Origin: an uncultured Actinomycetes bacterium
GTDB lineage: Bacteria > Actinomycetota > Actinomycetes > Nanopelagicales > Nanopelagicaceae
DNA: 8,909 nt
Assembly: GCA_903921405.1 (NCBI GenBank)
Contig: CAIXPV010000005.1
Location: forward strand, 1-8,909
Direction: 5' to 3'
Positions 6,203 to 8,909 of this stretch are shown here, one piece after another. The notes under the pieces are model-generated. The model saw only the letters and a list, made by a program, of their open reading frames with translations, was not told the origin of the DNA and did not search any database. Every line of letters starts with the position of its first letter. Within the stretch, counting starts at the first letter, position 1. A program made the position numbers and the translations under genes.

Positions 6203-7039
6203 CTAAGCGTTAATAACACCAAGGGCTAATAAAACGAGCAGGACGCAGCCTAGAACTACGCGGTAAACAATGAATGGCATAAAGCTCTTTGTCTGGACGA
6301 ATTTTAGTAGCCAGGCAATTACGGCATAACCAACAAGGAAGGCTATGGACGTTGCGACAAGAGTTTGCGAGAGTGAAAATAGTTGAACGCTCGCCTTATC
6401 TTCCAAAGCTCCTTTTAGCTCATAAAGGCCACTTCCAAAAACGGCCGGTAGTGCTAATAAGAATGAATAACGCAGTGCGGCTTCTCGCGTGTAGCCAAGT
6501 AAGCGCCCCATTGCGATAGTGGCACCTGATCTAGATACCCCTGGCATTAACGCTAAGGATTGAGCAATTCCATACATTAAGCCGTGCCGCAGATTTAAAT
6601 CCTCTAGGTTTCGGATTTTCTTTCCATAGTGATCTGCCCAGCCAAGAATAAGTCCAAAAATAATCATCACTGAAGCAATCAACCACAGTGAACGTAGGTT
6701 GTTAGTAATAATGTCTTTTCCAAAATAACCAAGAATCACGATTGGAAAGCTACCGATAATAATAAGCCAACCCATACGCGCCTCTAGCATGTGCGCATCT
6801 GACAAAGTTTTTCTACGAATATTCTGATTAAACCATGCTGCGATAATTCGCTTAATGTCATTTCTAAAAAAAATCAGGACTGCAAGTTCGGTACCGATCT
6901 GAGTAATCGCTGTAAAGCGAGCTCCAGGATCTTGAGCATTGCTAAAGAACTCCCCCGCAATTCTCTGGTGAGCACTAGATGAGATAGGTAGGAACTCGGT
7001 TAGTCCCTGCAAGATTCCCAGGAAAATTGATTCAAACAT
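6203..7039 (-). CDS. uppP: Undecaprenyl-diphosphatase UppP (BacA family)
   Basis: A 278-residue integral membrane enzyme that dephosphorylates undecaprenyl diphosphate to the monophosphate, recycling the lipid carrier for peptidoglycan and other wall polymers; it confers bacitracin tolerance when abundant. Both family signatures are intact: 'QGLTEFLPISSSAH' (11-24; Q11 and E15 form the (E/Q)xxxE motif) and 'PGVSRSGAT' (166-174, with R170). Multiple hydrophobic helices and the length match the family. One small deviation is Ala23 where many homologues have Gly ('SSSGH'). The ATG directly follows the TAG stop of the DinB-like gene with no base between, and AGAGGG (7045-7050) lies five bases upstream inside that gene, so the two are co-transcribed and probably translationally coupled. 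Function is highly confident. Confidence 0.97.
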   Translation of the reverse strand: MFESIFLGILQGLTEFLPISSSAHQRIAGEFFSNAQDPGARFTAITQIGTELAVLIFFRNDIKRIIAAWFNQNIRRKTLSDAHMLEARMGWLIIIGSFPIVILGYFGKDIITNNLRSLWLIASVMIIFGLILGWADHYGKKIRNLEDLNLRHGLMYGIAQSLALMPGVSRSGATIAMGRLLGYTREAALRYSFLLALPAVFGSGLYELKGALEDKASVQLFSLSQTLVATSIAFLVGYAVIAWLLKFVQTKSFMPFIVYRVVLGCVLLVLLALGVINA

Positions 7040-7495
7040 CTATGCCCTCTTAATATCTTTGAGTTGCTGTGCATGGGCAAAGTTATGTTCGCAGGCTTTG
7101 GTAATTAATTGGGTCAAAGTTACAGACCCTAATTCAGGATGTAAGGAAGTGGAGTTCCATTGATCTACCGATATTGGAGTTAATGCACTAACAACTAAGT
7201 TGCCTATGCTCTCGATAAGGGCCAATGAGTTGCGCCAATCTCGCCCTTGATAGTTCAGAACAGTTGGGTATAGATCTTCATTAAAAGGGATAATCGGTGG
7301 GTTATCAATAGTCAGTGCATTAAAATAGCGAGTTGCAAAATGCATCTCACCGTCGGCAACGTGGTGAATGACAAAGGCTGCCGACCATTGACCATCTGCA
7401 CTTGTTTGGTTGGCACTGTCATCATCGAAGGCTTTAGCCAGTGCAATAAATAAATCGAGGTTGTTGCGATAAGTCTTTAGCAGTTCACCACTCAT
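7040..7495 (-). CDS. DinB-fold metal-binding protein
   Basis: A 151-residue protein of the DinB/YfiT-like four-helix superfamily. The signs are the early helix ending 'WSAAFVIHHVADGEMHF' (37-53; H44/H45) and the last helix 'EHNFAHAQQL' (136-145) with H137 and H141 one turn apart. Together these would make the usual three-histidine divalent-metal site. Members include thiol-dependent transferases (for example using mycothiol or bacillithiol) and proteins of unknown activity; the reaction here cannot be read. It precedes uppP with zero intergenic bases and lies 49 bases after the FAD/Fe-S oxidoreductase gene. There is no Shine-Dalgarno site; a TAGACT hexamer six bases before the ATG suggests a leaderless transcript covering this gene and uppP. 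Confidence 0.85.
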   Translation of the reverse strand: MSGELLKTYRNNLDLFIALAKAFDDDSANQTSADGQWSAAFVIHHVADGEMHFATRYFNALTIDNPPIIPFNEDLYPTVLNYQGRDWRNSLALIESIGNLVVSALTPISVDQWNSTSLHPELGSVTLTQLITKACEHNFAHAQQLKDIKRA

Positions 7496-7501
7496 GTCGA
7501 A

Positions 7502-7507
7502 AGTCTA
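7502..7507 (-). promoter_or_regulatory. -10-like hexamer for leaderless dinB-uppP transcript
   Basis: TAGACT on the minus strand fits the actinobacterial TANNNT -10 pattern and ends six bases before the ATG at 7495. That places the expected transcription start on the A of the start codon. The absence of any Shine-Dalgarno sequence before this gene agrees. No good -35 was found at 16-18 bases. Confidence 0.4.
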
Positions 7508-7544
7508 CTTGGGAACTAAAGAACAATAGGTGAGCGAAACGTAC

Positions 7545-8909
7545 CTACCGTGAGAGCTCTTCAAGAACCTCAATAATATGTAGATAATGCTTACCTGTTG
7601 CCCGAGTCATACCAATTTCACACGTCCGGTTTGAAGAAACGTAATAGTCATCGTGGCGAGCTGTGATTTCAGAAGCTTGCATTATTGTCGCTGATTCGGT
7701 TAGTTCTGGGAAAGTAAAACCACGATCACCAGCAAATCCACAGCAACCCCAATTCTCAGGGATAAATACTTCACTAGAGATACGTGATGCGATGGTAGTG
7801 AGCGCATTGTTGATTCCTAAAGCCGTGGTTGAACATGTCGGATGAAGGGTTATTGACTTAGCTTGATGCGAAATTGTTAAGCGAGGAAGTAAAAATTTTT
7901 CAGCGAACTCAACAGAGTCCATTACCTGTAAACCATTATCGGCTGCAAGCAGCTCTGCTAAACCATGCGAACATGAAGATGCATCACTAACTATTGGGAT
8001 CGATTTTCCAGCAGTGGATTGCGTGATCGCCTTTTTAACGCGCTTTTGCATAATCTCATACCCCTGTTTATATCCCTTCGACTTCCAAGGGGTGCCACAG
8101 CACAACGAAGAGATTGCTTCGGGAACTGTGAGAGTTATGCCTGCACGTAGTGCTACTTTCTCAAAAGCTTGCCTACTGTCACTGCTACCAAACAAAGTTC
8201 CGACGCATGAGGGGAAAAAAATTGCATCAGGTGAATCGACTTTGTTAGAGGTTCTGACACTGCCCCCAGTTGGGTATTGACGCATAAACGGAGTAAACGA
8301 AAGCGCCTTAAGTGCTAGCGCAGTACTGGCAGTGAAAATCGACCAATTGTTTGCTGCTAGCGCCCATAGATGTGTAAATATCGGATGAGCGCTGTGACTC
8401 CGAAGTTCGCGAACAAGTGAACCGGTGTTAATAGATAAGGGACAGGTTGTTGCACACATTCCATCGACTGCGCAGGTATCTTGGCCATCATAAGCAAAGG
8501 CCGCAGAAATCTCCCTAGCTGTAGCACTCTCCCCCGCATCTATCGCAATTTGAAGTTCTCGGCGCATGACTATTCGGGTTCGCGGAGTCAATGTCAGATC
8601 CTTGCTTGGACACACAGGTTCGCAATATCCACACTCCACACATGAATTTGCTACTGCTTCAATCTCTGGAGAACTCTTCAGATTCTCATGATGAATCTTT
8701 GGATTTTCACTCATAATAATTCCAGGATTGAGTATTTGTTGTGGATCTATCAACCGCTTAATCTCCCACATCACGTCATAGAGTTCGTCCCCGTATTGCC
8801 TGCGAACATAGGGGGCCATCATTCGCCCAGTGCCATGCTCAGCTTTGAGTGTTCCGCCCTGGGCCAAAACTACATTGACCATCTCTTCTGTAAAAGTTAA
8901 GTATCGCGC
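7545..8909 (-). CDS. FAD- and 4Fe-4S-dependent 2-hydroxyacid dehydrogenase (YdiJ/D-lactate dehydrogenase type), C-terminal part
   Basis: The gene runs off the right edge: the frame is open through 8909, so the ATG at 8882 is internal. Residues are numbered from that Met. The visible part starts with the end of the FAD-linked oxidase C-terminal domain, 'LKAEHGTGR' and 'IDPQQILNPG' (about 12-54). A ferredoxin-like region follows with C81-x2-C84-x2-C87-x3-C91-P and a second set C137, C143, C147-P, suited to 4Fe-4S clusters. Then come two CCG (cysteine-rich) domains, C226...C261-C262-G...C304 and C350...C380-C381-G...C421, as in GlpC, LutA and heterodisulfide reductase. The domain order matches large single-chain enzymes such as E. 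coli YdiJ and cytochrome-type D-lactate dehydrogenases, which oxidise a D-2-hydroxyacid and pass electrons to the quinone pool. The substrate (D-lactate, D-2-hydroxyglutarate, glycolate or another) cannot be decided from this part. All key cysteines are present. Confidence 0.92.
   Translation of the reverse strand, partial: ARYLTFTEEMVNVVLAQGGTLKAEHGTGRMMAPYVRRQYGDELYDVMWEIKRLIDPQQILNPGIIMSENPKIHHENLKSSPEIEAVANSCVECGYCEPVCPSKDLTLTPRTRIVMRRELQIAIDAGESATAREISAAFAYDGQDTCAVDGMCATTCPLSINTGSLVRELRSHSAHPIFTHLWALAANNWSIFTASTALALKALSFTPFMRQYPTGGSVRTSNKVDSPDAIFFPSCVGTLFGSSDSRQAFEKVALRAGITLTVPEAISSLCCGTPWKSKGYKQGYEIMQKRVKKAITQSTAGKSIPIVSDASSCSHGLAELLAADNGLQVMDSVEFAEKFLLPRLTISHQAKSITLHPTCSTTALGINNALTTIASRISSEVFIPENWGCCGFAGDRGFTFPELTESATIMQASEITARHDDYYVSSNRTCEIGMTRATGKHYLHIIEVLEELSR

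Noticed and set aside
8014..8280. Plus-strand open frame of 88 codons opposite the CCG domains
   Set aside because: It is antisense to conserved cysteine-rich domains, with no domain or start signal of its own.
1..8909. CRISPR array, insertion sequence, phage, toxin-antitoxin or other defence genes
   Set aside because: No tandem direct repeats, transposase or nuclease motifs were seen, and every large frame is accounted for by envelope or redox genes.

Overview
The window looks like a compact, AT-leaning actinobacterial chromosome segment, most likely from the freshwater Nanopelagicales (acI) group or a relative. The grounds are short intergenic gaps, a Tat-exported phosphatase, an MMPL exporter, and a secreted protein with the two-cysteine 'TCYKG...KCPTGY' start that I associate with these freshwater lineages. 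The placement is an inference, not proven by the sequence. I see no rRNA, tRNA, CRISPR array, insertion sequence, phage gene or origin.

Layout: (1) On the plus strand, the C-terminal part of an MMPL/RND-type membrane transporter enters from the left edge and stops at 842. A strong bidirectional hairpin terminator overlaps its stop codon and also ends the convergent minus-strand operon. (2) From 4258 down to 865 on the minus strand is a three-gene operon with gaps of 43 and 27 bases. All three products have Sec signal peptides: a 228-residue protein with a cysteine-pair head and a beta-barrel-like domain, a 316-residue protein with a bacterial Ig-like domain followed by an uncharacterised domain, and a 561-residue protein built of four Ig/IPT-like modules in an A-B-A-B order. 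No function is known; this is the most novel part of the window. (3) Positions 4259-4520 form a 262-base intergenic region with several perfect or near-perfect dyads, the likely control region of that operon. (4) On the minus strand, 6125 to 4521 encodes a Tat-exported purple-acid-phosphatase-like metallophosphoesterase with a Pro/Thr/Lys-rich insertion inside its catalytic domain. (5) On the minus strand, a DinB-fold protein and UppP (undecaprenyl-diphosphatase) abut exactly, TAG followed directly by ATG. (6) At the right edge, also minus strand, is the C-terminal part of a large FAD plus 4Fe-4S oxidoreductase of the YdiJ / D-lactate dehydrogenase type, whose N-terminus lies outside the window.

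Most of the window concerns the cell envelope: lipid-carrier recycling (UppP), export (MMPL), a secreted phosphatase and a secreted three-protein set. The FAD/Fe-S enzyme would feed electrons from a 2-hydroxyacid into the respiratory chain. Shine-Dalgarno use is mixed: the secreted operon and uppP have clear sites, whereas dinB and the phosphatase lack one and carry -10-like hexamers just upstream of ATG, suggesting leaderless or nearly leaderless transcripts.
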